Made by a program: the position numbers and the translations under genes | The notes under the pieces: model-generated | What the model was told of the DNA's origin: nothing | The model's input: the letters and a program-made list of their open reading frames with translations, nothing else | Databases searched by the model: none | Origin: Polynucleobacter bastaniensis | Lineage (GTDB): Bacteria; Pseudomonadota; Gammaproteobacteria; Burkholderiales; Burkholderiaceae | Assembly (NCBI RefSeq): GCF_018882205.1 | Contig: NZ_JACVOU010000004.1 | Location: 62,001-126,000 of the forward strand | DNA: 64,000 bases | Direction: 5' to 3' | In this document: piece after piece, positions 1 to 9,263 of the stretch | Layout of the letters: each line of letters starts with the position of its first letter | Position numbering within the stretch: the stretch's first letter is position 1

Positions 1-225
1 CGCCTGGAGTTGCTCGCTATTTAACCTCTCAACGGTGTAGATGGGCTTTTTGTCTAAAGGCGAGTAGTAGATCGCGAAATCATCAAAACAGAGGTCCCGA
101 CCGGCCTGGGCAGTACTAGGTATTTGTTGGGCTGGGAATAGATCTTGGCATTGGTCGAAGATAGCCAGGGTACTCAGTGGCAGCCAAAGTGAGCTAATTA
201 AGAGGAATGTGGCCAGGAATTTCAT
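1..225 (-). CDS. Secreted DNA/RNA non-specific endonuclease, N-terminal part
   Basis: This is a partial gene. Reading the minus strand from the ATG at 225 gives 75 codons that run off the window start. The product opens with a signal peptide (MKFLATFLLISSLWLPLSTLA), so it is exported. The mature N-terminus reads IFDQCQDLFPAQQIPS, then GRDLCFDDFAIYYSPLDKKP, which resembles the start of secreted NUC1/EndoG-like DNA/RNA non-specific endonucleases of Burkholderiales. The catalytic DRGH region would lie outside the window, so activity cannot be judged. The family call rests on N-terminal pattern recognition only. Confidence 0.65.
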   Translation of the reverse strand, partial: MKFLATFLLISSLWLPLSTLAIFDQCQDLFPAQQIPSTAQAGRDLCFDDFAIYYSPLDKKPIYTVERLNSEQLQA

Positions 226-744
226 TGCATGTCAGTGTAATGAGTGTCGATATCAGGTGGTAAAGGTTTTGCTCGTATTTGGGGATCAAGCTAGCCATAT
301 AGCTAGTATTGATGAGTGCTTAGATGTCTTTTGTCTGATATCTCAAGCAAGCAAAAACACGGCAGGACGGACTCAAGTACAAATGCGCTCATGAGCGAAA
401 AAACACTACCGGTAGAAAATTTAGCCCATCAAAATACTAGATGTACGGGTTAAGCAACTCTTTCGAGGGGTGAAAATAGTAAAAAAGTCGGATTTTGAGC
501 CCTTTTTTATTATATGAAATAAGCCCTTACTAACTTCTATAAGCTATTGAAATTAATACAGAAAATATCAAATTTACAGGCTCTCACAGGGATCATCTCT
601 ATTTCAAGACCTATAAGTTATGGAAATCAGTTTCCTTATTCTTGACTTGATATAAGAACCTTTTTACAGTGACTCATGTTTTTTACTTATTGCAATGCAA
701 CATAAATCTGAGTATTGATTTTTTGAGGCCCTGCAAGACTACAA
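226..744. other. Intergenic region with short palindromes and a candidate promoter
   Basis: No gene is supported in these 519 bases between the divergent nuclease and transglycosylase genes. They contain two perfect short palindromes, CGCTCATGAGCG at 386-397 and CTACCGGTAG at 406-415, then AT-rich sequence. A plausible sigma-70 promoter lies near the end. A short frame at 209-394 overlaps the nuclease start and shows no domain or ribosome-binding site. Confidence 0.5.
642..670 (+). promoter_or_regulatory. Candidate sigma-70 promoter for the lytic transglycosylase
   Basis: TTGACT (642-647), a 17-base spacer, then TACAGT (665-670). The spacing is ideal, the -35 matches 5/6 and the -10 matches 4/6. 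It lies about 75 bases before the ATG at 745. Prediction only. Confidence 0.35.
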
Positions 745-1728
745 ATGATTAAATGTTTTTCTGCTAATTCGAGTGACACGCAACTAGCGCAGCCAGCAAC
801 GGCTTACGCTAAGAATTTGCTCGCTCATGCTCTATCCCCTGTCTACAGAGTCATGAATGGTCTATTGATTGTGACCGTGTTCATGACCGTAGGACTCTGG
901 CTTTCCGGTAACGGAACTCAAGCAGGTGCTTTCGATTTAGCTCGAATCCTGGTTCCAGACGAAGCTCGCCATATAGTTTGGCAAAACGGTTTCAGCATGC
1001 TCGATCAGTATCAAGAAGCGACTGCTAAGGCATCTGCTGATGAAGAAATTACCAATGTACTTTACGGAAATTCATCGGCCATGCCTGGTAGTGGTTTATT
1101 TAGCGCCAAGCAACAAACAGTTGCCCTGTTGATGCCCTCAGTGGCGCATACCCAAGTAAAACCGATCTCCCACTTGGCTGATCGCATTCCTACTTCAAAA
1201 ATTGATCCTGAGGCACTGGACTCAAAGCTGATGGTTTCCATTCAAAATCAACGCGCAGTAGCTGACTTTTTTGAGAAGAAGTACAAATTAGATCGCGCCA
1301 AGATTGAGGAATATGTTTCTAATACTGTGTTGATTGCAAAAGAAGTCAAAATTGACCCGGTGCTGTTGCTCGCCGTGATTTCGGTAGAGTCCAACTTTAA
1401 TCCTCTGATCAAAAGCCATGCTGGTGCTGAAGGCTTGATGCAGGTGATGACTGCGATTCATAAAGATAAGTACGCATTGTATGGTGGCGCTACTGATGCA
1501 GTAAAGCCTGAGGTGAATATTCGGGTGGGCGCTTACATCTTGAAGTATTTGATTGCCACTAGCGGCTCATTACGTAATGGCTTGAAATACTATGTTGGTG
1601 CTGCAAATGCAGAGAATGATGGTGGCTATGCTGATAAGGTGCTGGCCGAAAGAAATCGTTTGATTAGTTTGTGTCAGCCAACAACATCTAATAAATTCAC
1701 TTTGAACGGCAAAGATTTGCGCTCATAA
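745..1728 (+). CDS. Lytic transglycosylase, SLT family
   Basis: A 327-residue peptidoglycan lytic transglycosylase that would cleave the MurNAc-GlcNAc glycosidic bond and leave 1,6-anhydroMurNAc ends. One hydrophobic segment (about residues 37-54) acts as an N-terminal anchor or uncleaved signal. The catalytic SLT domain occupies about residues 180-320. It has ISVESNFNP with the likely catalytic Glu215, AGAEGLMQVM (the GLMQ motif), and an N-x-Y-type segment near KYYVGAANAEN. The middle (55-170) is low in recognisable features. No good Shine-Dalgarno precedes the ATG at 745, so the start is the least certain point. It is monocistronic, ended by the hairpin at 1759-1791. Confidence 0.85.
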   Translation: MIKCFSANSSDTQLAQPATAYAKNLLAHALSPVYRVMNGLLIVTVFMTVGLWLSGNGTQAGAFDLARILVPDEARHIVWQNGFSMLDQYQEATAKASADEEITNVLYGNSSAMPGSGLFSAKQQTVALLMPSVAHTQVKPISHLADRIPTSKIDPEALDSKLMVSIQNQRAVADFFEKKYKLDRAKIEEYVSNTVLIAKEVKIDPVLLLAVISVESNFNPLIKSHAGAEGLMQVMTAIHKDKYALYGGATDAVKPEVNIRVGAYILKYLIATSGSLRNGLKYYVGAANAENDGGYADKVLAERNRLISLCQPTTSNKFTLNGKDLRS

Positions 1729-1758
1729 GATCTGCAGTTTTCTCTAGGGAAAAAAATA

Positions 1759-1791
1759 AAGGCCACTCAGTTTATTTAATTGAGTGGCCTT
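1759..1791. terminator. Bidirectional intrinsic terminator
   Basis: Perfect 11-bp stem AAGGCCACTCA / TGAGTGGCCTT with an 11-base loop, flanked by A-rich sequence on the left and TT on the right. It sits between two convergent genes and can serve both. Confidence 0.8.
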
Positions 1792-1816
1792 ATTACTTGC
1801 GAATGCAGGTTCGGAA

Positions 1817-2164
1817 TTAATTTACGCCATGAAGCTCTACATCAAATACCAAAGTTGCATTTGGAGGAATTACGCCACCGGCACCACGTGGACCATAGCC
1901 CATCTCAGATGGAATAATTAAAGTGCGCTTACCACCAATTTTCATGCCTTGTACGCCTTCATCCCAGCCCTTGATGACATGGCCGGCGCCTAAAGGAAAG
2001 TTGAATAATTGGCCGCGATCGAGGGAGCTATCAAACTTCTGGCCTTTGTGCTCAGGCGCATTCTCATCAAATAACCATCCGGTGTAGTGCACGTCTACAT
2101 CATTGCCGGCAACCGCTTCGGTGCCATCACCCACAACGGTATCTATTTTCTGGAGTTCGCTCAC
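1817..2164 (-). CDS. FKBP-type peptidyl-prolyl cis-trans isomerase
   Basis: A 115-residue single-domain cytosolic FKBP that would catalyse prolyl cis-trans isomerisation. The hallmark segments are VDVHYTGWLF, KFDSSLDRGQ, FPLGAGHVIKGWDEG, MKIGGKRTLIIPSEMGYG and VIPPNATLVFDVEL, covering the whole FKBP fold. I chose the GTG at 2164 as the start. It follows an AGAGGAAG ribosome-binding site, gives the normal family length, and leaves room for the divergent gene beginning at 2240. A longer frame to 2299 would add unrelated residues over that gene. The stop lies just before the shared terminator. Confidence 0.92.
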   Translation of the reverse strand: MSELQKIDTVVGDGTEAVAGNDVDVHYTGWLFDENAPEHKGQKFDSSLDRGQLFNFPLGAGHVIKGWDEGVQGMKIGGKRTLIIPSEMGYGPRGAGGVIPPNATLVFDVELHGVN

Positions 2165-2239
2165 GTTTATCTTCCTCTTTGGCTGAAATAGAAGGGCTAG
2201 TATATTCTGAGCGTAATCTTTTTGTGCGAGCAAACTAAC

Positions 2240-3256
2240 ATGACAAATTTCTGGCCTCATTCTGCATACAAAACCCTTACAGTGGGGTCGGACAAGCAAT
2301 TGTTGGTAACCGATGATTTTCTGCGCACCTACTTATTGTGCCCTGAGTTAAAACTCGTTCCTGAATCCTGCGATGTTGAGCGCGGCTTACATCAGCGCCT
2401 ACATGCGAACCCCCGCGCAGTGATTTCCGATGAGGAAATTGCTGGCATGGCAGATTCCGATATTCAGGTGAACTACCAAGTGTGGCTGAGATATCGAGCC
2501 AAGCTATTGGCCGCTAGCTCATTAGAAAACTTTTACATGAGCTTATTTAAGGGTGATGGCGTAGATGTGCCGCCTCTATTTATATCTCAACTAGCGCAAA
2601 TATTTATTCGGCATATTTTGGGTGAGAATTGCCATCCCTTGGATGTGCGCATGGGTGAACTCTTCTTTCGGACTCAAAAGATCACTGTGTTGGAGGACGG
2701 CGTGGTTATGGGCGCGGATGATGAGGTTGTGACTCGAAATGCGCAGGCAGGGGAGACTGGCAACATCATGGATCTGCTCAAGAGCAAGTCGATGTCTATG
2801 CGCTCTATCGACTTAGATGTCTTGCATGAAGAAAACGCGGAACTCTATTGGGATAAGAGCGAGGACTATGATTTTGCAGTACAGCTGAACTTTGGTCAGC
2901 CGCCTATTAATCATTTTTGTCGCGTCCTCGAAAAATGGGTGCAGCACTTTTTAGGTGCCCAAGTGCGCGTTACACCAATGCAGCAAATCTCTGATCCTAA
3001 ATGGTCTTGGCATGTTGGCCTAGATGCTGCAGCGACAGATATCCTCAATAAGCTCTACAACAAAGAACCGGTTGATACCGACGAACTTGAGAAAGTGATT
3101 TGCTTATTCCGTTTGGACTTTATTGATGAGGCTGCAGTGACTCAAGCTCAGGCTGGAAAGCCGGTATACATGGGTATTGCCATGAATGATGAGAAGCAGC
3201 TCAAACTCAAACCGCAAAACCTGCTCTTCAATCTACCTTTAGCAAAAGCTTCTTAA
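2240..3256 (+). CDS. DUF6352 family protein
   Basis: A 338-residue soluble protein of unknown function, recognised as the DUF6352 family found in betaproteobacteria. It starts TNFWPHSAYKTL and contains the acidic, aromatic-rich segments typical of the family (NYQVWLRYRAKLL, NFYMSLFK, HPLDVRMGELFFRTQ, HVGLDAAATDILNKLY). There are no membrane segments, signal peptide or catalytic motif I can name. The ATG at 2240 is preferred over an in-frame TTG at 2222 because homologues begin near this residue. Its stop overlaps the stop of the convergent MFS gene. Confidence 0.75.
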   Translation: MTNFWPHSAYKTLTVGSDKQLLVTDDFLRTYLLCPELKLVPESCDVERGLHQRLHANPRAVISDEEIAGMADSDIQVNYQVWLRYRAKLLAASSLENFYMSLFKGDGVDVPPLFISQLAQIFIRHILGENCHPLDVRMGELFFRTQKITVLEDGVVMGADDEVVTRNAQAGETGNIMDLLKSKSMSMRSIDLDVLHEENAELYWDKSEDYDFAVQLNFGQPPINHFCRVLEKWVQHFLGAQVRVTPMQQISDPKWSWHVGLDAAATDILNKLYNKEPVDTDELEKVICLFRLDFIDEAAVTQAQAGKPVYMGIAMNDEKQLKLKPQNLLFNLPLAKAS

Positions 3257-4455
3257 GCGCTAGATGAGGCGCTAGTCTTCTTAAGATTAGCGCTCAGCCA
3301 AATCAAAGCACCAGCAGTGACGGCGACGGGAAGTAGCGATCCTAGATTGAGGATATTCCAGCCCTGAGAGGTAATCAGCGCTCCAGAGCCGAAAGAGGTG
3401 AAAGCCATGGTGCCAAACACAAAGAAATTAATTGCTGCCTGAGCTTTATCACGCTCTTCTGGTCGGTATGCAGTCATCGCTAACGATGTGGAACCGGTAA
3501 ATAAAAAGTTCCAGCCAACGCCCAGTAAAAATAAGGCAATTAAAAATTGGTGGAAGTCGACACCGGTAAGTGCAATTGCAATACACAGGAGATTGAGGAT
3601 GACTCCAACACCCATAATTTTGAGTGTGCCAAAACGCTGAATGAGTGAGCCAGTAAAGAAACCGGGCGCGAACATGCCAATCACATGCCACTCTAAAACC
3701 ATAGCCGTATCCGAAAACGGGAGTTCGCAAATTTGCATGGCAAGGGGGGTGGCTGCCATGAGCAAGTTCATGACGCCGTATCCCAGAGAGGCGCCGATCA
3801 CGGCAACTAGAAAGACCGGTTGTTGCAGAATGGTTTTAAGACTCCTGCCGGCTGAAAGTGAATGCTGCGTCTCGAACTCTTCTGGAAAATGGATGAATTG
3901 CATCACGATGACGCCAATCAAGCCGGCTATCGAGAGAGTGAGGTAAGCGCCCAAGAAGGCGGTATCAAAGAAGTCTTTAGTCCATGAGGCAAGGTTGGGT
4001 CCAATCACTGCACCAAGAATCCCGCCAGCTAACACCCAAGAGACTGCCTTATCTCTCTGGCTGACCGAAGTCAACTCAGCAGCCGCAAATCGATAGAGTT
4101 GCCCGTTGGCGCTGTAATAGCCTGCAATAAAGGTGCCGAGCACCAGTAGCCAGAAGTTTTTGGAAACGGCGGCATAGGCGCATAGAAGGGCTGAAAAGAC
4201 AGCTACCAGAAGGCCCAGCTGAAAAGAAATCTTGCGACCAAAGTAATTTTGGGTTTTGGCAACAATGGAGGTTGAGAAGGCGCCCCCGACAACGTAGCCC
4301 ATTACGGGCAAGGTGGCCATCCAGGCGACTGGACTCAGACTGAGGCCTACTAGGCCATTAATGGCGATAAAGGTCACATTATTGGTCAAAAACAAGCCCT
4401 GGCAGAGAATCAACAGTAAGAGGTTTTTATTGAGTAGGGGGTGCTTGTTCATCAT
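3253..4455 (-). CDS. Major facilitator superfamily transporter
   Basis: A 400-residue inner-membrane carrier with about 12 hydrophobic segments. The loop after TM2 reads KTQNYFGRKISFQLG, which fits the MFS motif A region (G-x3-D-R/K-x-G-R-R/K) in degenerate form. The substrate cannot be read from sequence. The family looks like the multidrug or small-solute MFS type. The gene begins at a double ATG (4455 and 4452). It ends in a tail-to-tail overlap with the DUF6352 gene: the two TAA stops share bases 3254-3255, so there is no room for a terminator between them. Confidence 0.85.
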   Translation of the reverse strand: MMNKHPLLNKNLLLLILCQGLFLTNNVTFIAINGLVGLSLSPVAWMATLPVMGYVVGGAFSTSIVAKTQNYFGRKISFQLGLLVAVFSALLCAYAAVSKNFWLLVLGTFIAGYYSANGQLYRFAAAELTSVSQRDKAVSWVLAGGILGAVIGPNLASWTKDFFDTAFLGAYLTLSIAGLIGVIVMQFIHFPEEFETQHSLSAGRSLKTILQQPVFLVAVIGASLGYGVMNLLMAATPLAMQICELPFSDTAMVLEWHVIGMFAPGFFTGSLIQRFGTLKIMGVGVILNLLCIAIALTGVDFHQFLIALFLLGVGWNFLFTGSTSLAMTAYRPEERDKAQAAINFFVFGTMAFTSFGSGALITSQGWNILNLGSLLPVAVTAGALIWLSANLKKTSASSSA

Positions 4456-4706
4456 GCATTGCAGTTTACGATGTAAGTGAGTGCAGGCTGGGCATGGTGG
4501 ATTCCCTTAAATTGCGGCACTTATACCAATTTGCAGCCCAAATCCCCTGAAATTGCTGGGGTCGATGATTTAAAATAGATTTCTCGGTCCAGTACGTGAA
4601 ATTACACCCAAGATAGCCACAAGCGCCTGAAGTGTTGCGTACGGAATGCGAGAGTGGTTCGGTATATGGCCGGCTCCTAATATTTACCCATATCGAGGAA
4701 ACATCA

Positions 4707-6944
4707 ATGGCTTCAGAGCAATCAAAGATTATTTACACGCTGACAGATGAGGCGCCCTTATTGGCAACCTGTGCATTTTTGCCAATCATTCGTACTTTTA
4801 CAGCGCCAGTGGGAGTTCAGGTTGTAGAAAGCGATATTTCTGTTGCGGCGCGTATCTTGTCAAACTTCTCTGATTGTTTAACTGCAGAGCAAAAAGTTCC
4901 CGATAATTTGGCTGAGCTGGGTCGTATGACTTTATTGCCCGATACCAACATCATTAAGTTGCCCAATATCAGTGCTTCAGTTCCACAGTTGCTCGCTGCT
5001 ATTAAAGAGTTGCAAGCCAAGGGTTACAAAATCCCTGATTTTCCAGATGATCCTAAAAATGATGCTGAAAAAGAAATTCGTGCGCGTTACTCCAAGTGTT
5101 TGGGTAGCGCAGTAAACCCCGTATTACGCGAAGGTAACTCTGATCGCCGTGCACCAAACGCTGTTAAGCGTTATGCCCGTAAGAATCCGCACTCGATGGG
5201 TGAATGGAGTCAAGCCTCCCGTACGCACGTATCGCACATGCATGGTGGCGACTTCTACGCAGGTGAGAAGTCAATGACCATGACTAAAGCATGTGATGTG
5301 AAGATGGATCTAGTAACCAAGAGTGGCAAGACGATTGTTCTTAAGCCAAAAGTGAGCTTGATTGCTGGTGAAATTATTGACAGCATGTTCATGAGTAAAA
5401 AAGCACTCTGCGAATTCTATGAACAAGAGATCGAAGATGCTTACAAGACTGGCATGATGTTGTCCTTGCACGTCAAGGCCACCATGATGAAGGTGTCACA
5501 CCCTATCGTGTTTGGTCACGCTGTAAAGATTTTCTACAAAGATGCATTTGAAAAGCATGGCAAATTGTTTGATGAGTTGGGTGTAAATCCGAACAACGGT
5601 ATGAGTAGCTTGTACGAAAAAATCAAGACTTTGCCAGAATCCAAGCGCGAAGAAATCATTCAGGACTTGCATGCTTGCCATGAGCACCGTCCAGCCTTGG
5701 CTATGGTGGACTCTGCCAAAGGCATTACCAATCTCCATTCACCAAGTGACGTGATCGTAGATGCATCGATGCCAGCAATGATTCGTGTAGGCGGCAAGAT
5801 GTGGGGTGCTGATGGTCGTTTGCATGACACTAAAGCGGTCATTCCAGAAAGTACTTTTGCTCGCATCTATCAAGAGATCATTAACTTTTGTAAGACGCAC
5901 GGTAACTTCGATCCAAAAACGATGGGTACAGTACCCAATGTGGGCTTGATGGCTCAGCAGGCCGAAGAGTACGGCTCACATGACAAGACCTTTGAAATCA
6001 CTGAGGCTGGTGTGGCTCGCATTGTTGCGGATGATGGCACAGTCTTACTGGAGCAGAATGTGGAAGAGGGCGACATCTGGCGTATGTGTCAGGTTAAAGA
6101 TGCGCCGATTCGTGACTGGGTGAAGTTAGCCGTAAACCGCGCACGCTTGTCGCATACTCCAGCCGTGTTCTGGCTAGATGAGTATCGTCCACATGAAGCT
6201 GAATTGATCAAGAAGGTGCAAACCTATTTGAAAGACCATGACTTAACAGGCGTAGATATTCAGATCATGTCGCAGACTCGCGCAATGCGCTACACCTTAG
6301 AGCGCATCATTCGCGGCAAAGATACGATCTCTGTAACTGGCAACATTTTGCGCGATTACCTCACTGACTTGTTCCCAATTATGGAGCTCGGTACCAGCGC
6401 CAAGATGTTATCTATCGTTCCATTGATGGCTGGCGGCGGCCTCTTTGAAACTGGTGCGGGTGGTTCTGCTCCTAAGCACGTTCAACAGCTGGTCGAAGAA
6501 AATCATTTGCGCTGGGATTCCTTAGGCGAGTTCTTGGCTCTAGCAGTTTCTTTGGAGGATATTGGTGATAAGACTGGTAATGCCAAAGTCAAAATTTTAG
6601 CTCGCACTTTAGATGAGGCTACCGGCTCATTGTTAGATAATAATAAGTCACCATCACCACGCACTGGTGAGCTAGATAATCGCGGTAGCCAGTTTTATCT
6701 GGCGATGTATTGGGCCCAGGCCTTAGCTGCGCAAACCGAAGATAAAGAATTGCAAGCCCACTTTGCTCCGATTGCAAAAGCATTGACTGAGAACGAGCAA
6801 AAGATTGTTGCTGAGTTCAAAGCGGTACAAGGCAAACCGGCCGATATTGGTGGCTACTACATGCCTGATCACGACAAGTTCGTGGCGGTGATGTGTCCAA
6901 GTGCTACCTTAAATAACATCTTAAAAACGGCATCAGCCACTTAA
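4707..6944 (+). CDS. icd: NADP-dependent isocitrate dehydrogenase, monomeric type
   Basis: A 745-residue TCA-cycle enzyme converting isocitrate to 2-oxoglutarate with NADP+. Length and sequence fit the monomeric IDH-II family (about 740 residues), which is unrelated in size to the dimeric Icd. Family segments include [14 protein letters not shown] at the N-terminus, [20 protein letters not shown] (substrate-binding region), [48 protein letters not shown], and [20 protein letters not shown] near the C-terminus. The ATG at 4707 is chosen because GAGGAA lies just upstream and the family begins with MASEQSKI-like sequence. A further upstream ATG would add 25 unrelated residues. It is monocistronic with a strong terminator. 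Confidence 0.95.
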   Translation: MASEQSKIIYTLTDEAPLLATCAFLPIIRTFTAPVGVQVVESDISVAARILSNFSDCLTAEQKVPDNLAELGRMTLLPDTNIIKLPNISASVPQLLAAIKELQAKGYKIPDFPDDPKNDAEKEIRARYSKCLGSAVNPVLREGNSDRRAPNAVKRYARKNPHSMGEWSQASRTHVSHMHGGDFYAGEKSMTMTKACDVKMDLVTKSGKTIVLKPKVSLIAGEIIDSMFMSKKALCEFYEQEIEDAYKTGMMLSLHVKATMMKVSHPIVFGHAVKIFYKDAFEKHGKLFDELGVNPNNGMSSLYEKIKTLPESKREEIIQDLHACHEHRPALAMVDSAKGITNLHSPSDVIVDASMPAMIRVGGKMWGADGRLHDTKAVIPESTFARIYQEIINFCKTHGNFDPKTMGTVPNVGLMAQQAEEYGSHDKTFEITEAGVARIVADDGTVLLEQNVEEGDIWRMCQVKDAPIRDWVKLAVNRARLSHTPAVFWLDEYRPHEAELIKKVQTYLKDHDLTGVDIQIMSQTRAMRYTLERIIRGKDTISVTGNILRDYLTDLFPIMELGTSAKMLSIVPLMAGGGLFETGAGGSAPKHVQQLVEENHLRWDSLGEFLALAVSLEDIGDKTGNAKVKILARTLDEATGSLLDNNKSPSPRTGELDNRGSQFYLAMYWAQALAAQTEDKELQAHFAPIAKALTENEQKIVAEFKAVQGKPADIGGYYMPDHDKFVAVMCPSATLNNILKTASAT

Positions 6945-6963
6945 GATCAACTTGCTTTACGAG

Positions 6964-6995
6964 AAGGGTAAACCGCTGGGTTTACCCTTTTTCTT
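6964..6995 (+). terminator. Intrinsic terminator of icd
   Basis: Perfect 11-bp stem AAGGGTAAACC / GGTTTACCCTT with loop GCTG, followed by TTTTC, 19 bases after the icd stop. Confidence 0.85.
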
Positions 6996-7100
6996 GTCCG
7001 CATTTTGGGTCGGTACAGTAGCTCAGCAATAAAATGGTAGGCGTAGGAGAATAAGATCCTATTGTTACTATGAGATTAAATCCATTGAGGAGACTTTGAT

Positions 7101-8063
7101 ATGTCTACAAATGAGCAAAAGCGACTTTCCCAGGAAATTACCCCTAAAGCAGTCTTTGAGGGACGTCGAGACTTAATTAAGAGTGCTGCGGCTGGCGCCT
7201 TTGGTCTGGCACTCGCACCTTGGTTCTCGCGCGAGGCTCTTGCTGGCAATTCTCAAAAGTTAATTGCTACACCAAACCCAAACTTTGTTCTGAAAGAGGA
7301 ATCAACCAGTTATCAGTACGTCACTGGCTATAACAACTTTTATGAGTTTGGAACGGATAAATCAGATCCCGCTGCTTATGCCCATAGTTTGCAAACTCGG
7401 CCATGGACGGTGACGATTGAAGGTTTGGTTAAAAAGCCGATGACCTTGGATATAGATGCTTTACTTAAACTTGCTCCGATGGAAGAGCGTATTTATCGTA
7501 TGCGCTGCGTTGAGGGTTGGTCGATGGTCATTCCTTGGGATGGTTACTCTCTGTCCAAATTGCTGAATCAAGTGCAGCCTTTAGGTTCTGCTAAGTATGT
7601 TGAATTTATTACCTTAGCCGATCGCAAGCAAATGCCGGGTCTCAAGAGTCAGATTATCGAGTGGCCTTATCGCGAAGGTCTGCGCTTGGATGAGGCCATG
7701 AACCCCCTGACGCTACTCACTTTTGGCCTTTATGGTGAGACGCTACCAAACCAAAATGGCGCCCCAGTCAGAATTGTGGTGCCCTGGAAATATGGCTTTA
7801 AGAGTGCGAAGTCGATTGTAAAAATTCGTTTAACAGAAGAAATGCCTAAGACTAGCTGGAGCCAGTTTGATGCGCGTGAGTATGGGTTTTATTCCAATGT
7901 AAATCCTTCGGTTGATCACCCTCGCTGGAGTCAAGCGACTGAGCGCCGAATCGGCGACTCTAAAGGTGCCTTTGCCCCCAAAATCAAAACCCAAATGTTT
8001 AATGGGTATGGCGATCAAGTTGCGAGTATGTATGCCGGGATGGATTTGAAGAAATTCTATTGA
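7101..8063 (+). CDS. msrP: Protein-methionine-sulfoxide reductase catalytic subunit MsrP
   Basis: A 320-residue periplasmic molybdoenzyme (formerly YedY) that reduces methionine sulfoxide in exported proteins. A twin-arginine signal is visible ([20 protein letters not shown], residues 21-40), which fits Tat export with a pre-loaded molybdopterin cofactor. The sulfite-oxidase-like fold contains [17 protein letters not shown], where Cys136 is the expected molybdenum ligand. The C-terminal [18 protein letters not shown] segment is also typical. The ATG at 7101 follows a GAGGAG ribosome-binding site 8 bases upstream. The next gene is its membrane electron donor msrQ, 23 bases downstream. Confidence 0.95.
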   Translation: MSTNEQKRLSQEITPKAVFEGRRDLIKSAAAGAFGLALAPWFSREALAGNSQKLIATPNPNFVLKEESTSYQYVTGYNNFYEFGTDKSDPAAYAHSLQTRPWTVTIEGLVKKPMTLDIDALLKLAPMEERIYRMRCVEGWSMVIPWDGYSLSKLLNQVQPLGSAKYVEFITLADRKQMPGLKSQIIEWPYREGLRLDEAMNPLTLLTFGLYGETLPNQNGAPVRIVVPWKYGFKSAKSIVKIRLTEEMPKTSWSQFDAREYGFYSNVNPSVDHPRWSQATERRIGDSKGAFAPKIKTQMFNGYGDQVASMYAGMDLKKFY

Positions 8064-8086
8064 TGCAAAACGATAAGTAAAGTGGG

Positions 8087-8674
8087 ATGAAGTTACTGAT
8101 TTTCCTATTGGCGCTACTCCCGCTAGATCGTTTGATTTGGTTAGGGTTTACCGATGGCTTGGGCGCGAATCCGATTGAGTTCATTACGCGCTCAACGGGA
8201 ACGTGGGCACTAGTCTTCTTATGCCTGACGCTGGCGATGACGCCATTGCGTTTGTTAACGAATTCAACGACGTGGATTCGGTATCGCAGAATGTTGGGCC
8301 TATTTAGTTTCTTTTATGCATCACTCCATTTTGTCATTTGGCTTTGGCTAGATCAGGATTTTGATCTAGTAGAAATGCTCAAAGATATAGTGAAGCGGCC
8401 CTTTATTACCATGGGCTTTATTAGCCTGGTTTTGCTATTGCCACTAGCGCTGACCTCTACCCACTGGGCGCAAAGAAAGCTGGCTCGTCGCTGGGCGATG
8501 TTACATCGACTCATTTATCTCATTGCCTGCACTGCAATCCTCCACTATTGGTGGCACAAGGCAGGCAAGAATGATCTAGATACCGTCACAATCTATGCAG
8601 TGGTTTTGCTATTACTCTTATGTTGTAGGATTCCTTATATTCGTAAGCTTTTGGGCAAGCGATTTACCATTTAA
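8087..8674 (+). CDS. msrQ: MsrQ, heme-binding membrane subunit of MsrPQ
   Basis: A 195-residue inner-membrane b-type cytochrome of the ferric-reductase-like family that passes quinol electrons to periplasmic MsrP. Five or six hydrophobic segments are visible. The family pattern GLGANPIEFITRSTGTWAL lies in the N-terminal third. Heme-ligand candidates are the histidines in FFYASLHFVIW, WAMLHRLIYL and ILHYWWHK. It pairs with msrP directly upstream. Confidence 0.93.
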   Translation: MKLLIFLLALLPLDRLIWLGFTDGLGANPIEFITRSTGTWALVFLCLTLAMTPLRLLTNSTTWIRYRRMLGLFSFFYASLHFVIWLWLDQDFDLVEMLKDIVKRPFITMGFISLVLLLPLALTSTHWAQRKLARRWAMLHRLIYLIACTAILHYWWHKAGKNDLDTVTIYAVVLLLLLCCRIPYIRKLLGKRFTI

Positions 8675-8687
8675 AGATATTGTGCTC

Positions 8688-9263
8688 ATGACCCTATTTC
8701 CTCGCTCTCGCGATTCATTGCTTGCTCTAATGGGCTTGCTACTGATTTGCTTCGGATCTACGCAGGTTTTGGCTCAGCCAGGCGATCAGCCAGTGAGGAC
8801 TATAGCTACTTTAGAGGTCCCTCGTTACCTCGGCACTTGGTACGAGATTGCAAAATTCCCGAATTGGTTTCAGAAAAAATGTGTCTCCAATACCAAGGCT
8901 GTTTATAGCGCTAAGTCGGATGGTAATCTTCGGGTCCTCAATAGCTGCAAAACTGCCGGTGGTGATATTTCGGAGGCAGAGGGTTTGGCTCGCCAAATTG
9001 GCAGCAAGGATTCACCTAAATTAGAAGTACGTTTTGCCCCCGAGTGGCTCTCTTTTTTGCCTTTAGTGTGGGGCGATTACTGGGTGATTGATATAGATTC
9101 GCAATATCAATTAGCAGCTGTGAGCGATCCTAGAAGGGAATATCTTTGGGTGTTATCAAGGACTCCTCAACTCGACCCCAAAGTCTATGCCGATTTATTG
9201 CAGCGCTTAAAGCAGCAGCAATTCGATATTCAAAAGCTTGAAGTCACTTCGCAAAAAAACTGA
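8688..9263 (+). CDS. Lipocalin family protein (Blc-like)
   Basis: A 191-residue exported lipocalin, a beta-barrel that binds hydrophobic ligands such as lysophospholipids in the Blc group. An N-terminal hydrophobic signal (about residues 12-28, ending FGSTQVLAQ) is followed by LGTWYEIAKFPNWFQ, the conserved lipocalin GxW motif. Later come GDYWVIDIDSQYQLAAVSDPRREYLWVLSRTP-type strands (quoted in parts: DYWVID, AAVSDP, LWVLSR). No lipobox cysteine is clear, so it may be periplasmic rather than a lipoprotein. A GTG at 8682 is an alternative start. Its stop overlaps the start of the MBL gene (TGATG), suggesting translational coupling. Confidence 0.88.
   Translation: MTLFPRSRDSLLALMGLLLICFGSTQVLAQPGDQPVRTIATLEVPRYLGTWYEIAKFPNWFQKKCVSNTKAVYSAKSDGNLRVLNSCKTAGGDISEAEGLARQIGSKDSPKLEVRFAPEWLSFLPLVWGDYWVIDIDSQYQLAAVSDPRREYLWVLSRTPQLDPKVYADLLQRLKQQQFDIQKLEVTSQKN

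Noticed and set aside
209-394. Open frame of 61 codons after the nuclease start
   Set aside because: It overlaps the nuclease signal peptide, has no ribosome-binding site and no protein-like pattern.
2165-2299. N-terminal extension of the FKBP gene
   Set aside because: It runs over the divergent gene at 2240, and the GTG at 2164 has a better ribosome-binding site and family length.
5496-5866. Antisense open frames within icd
   Set aside because: icd is a complete, conserved gene; these frames are shadows with no ribosome-binding site.
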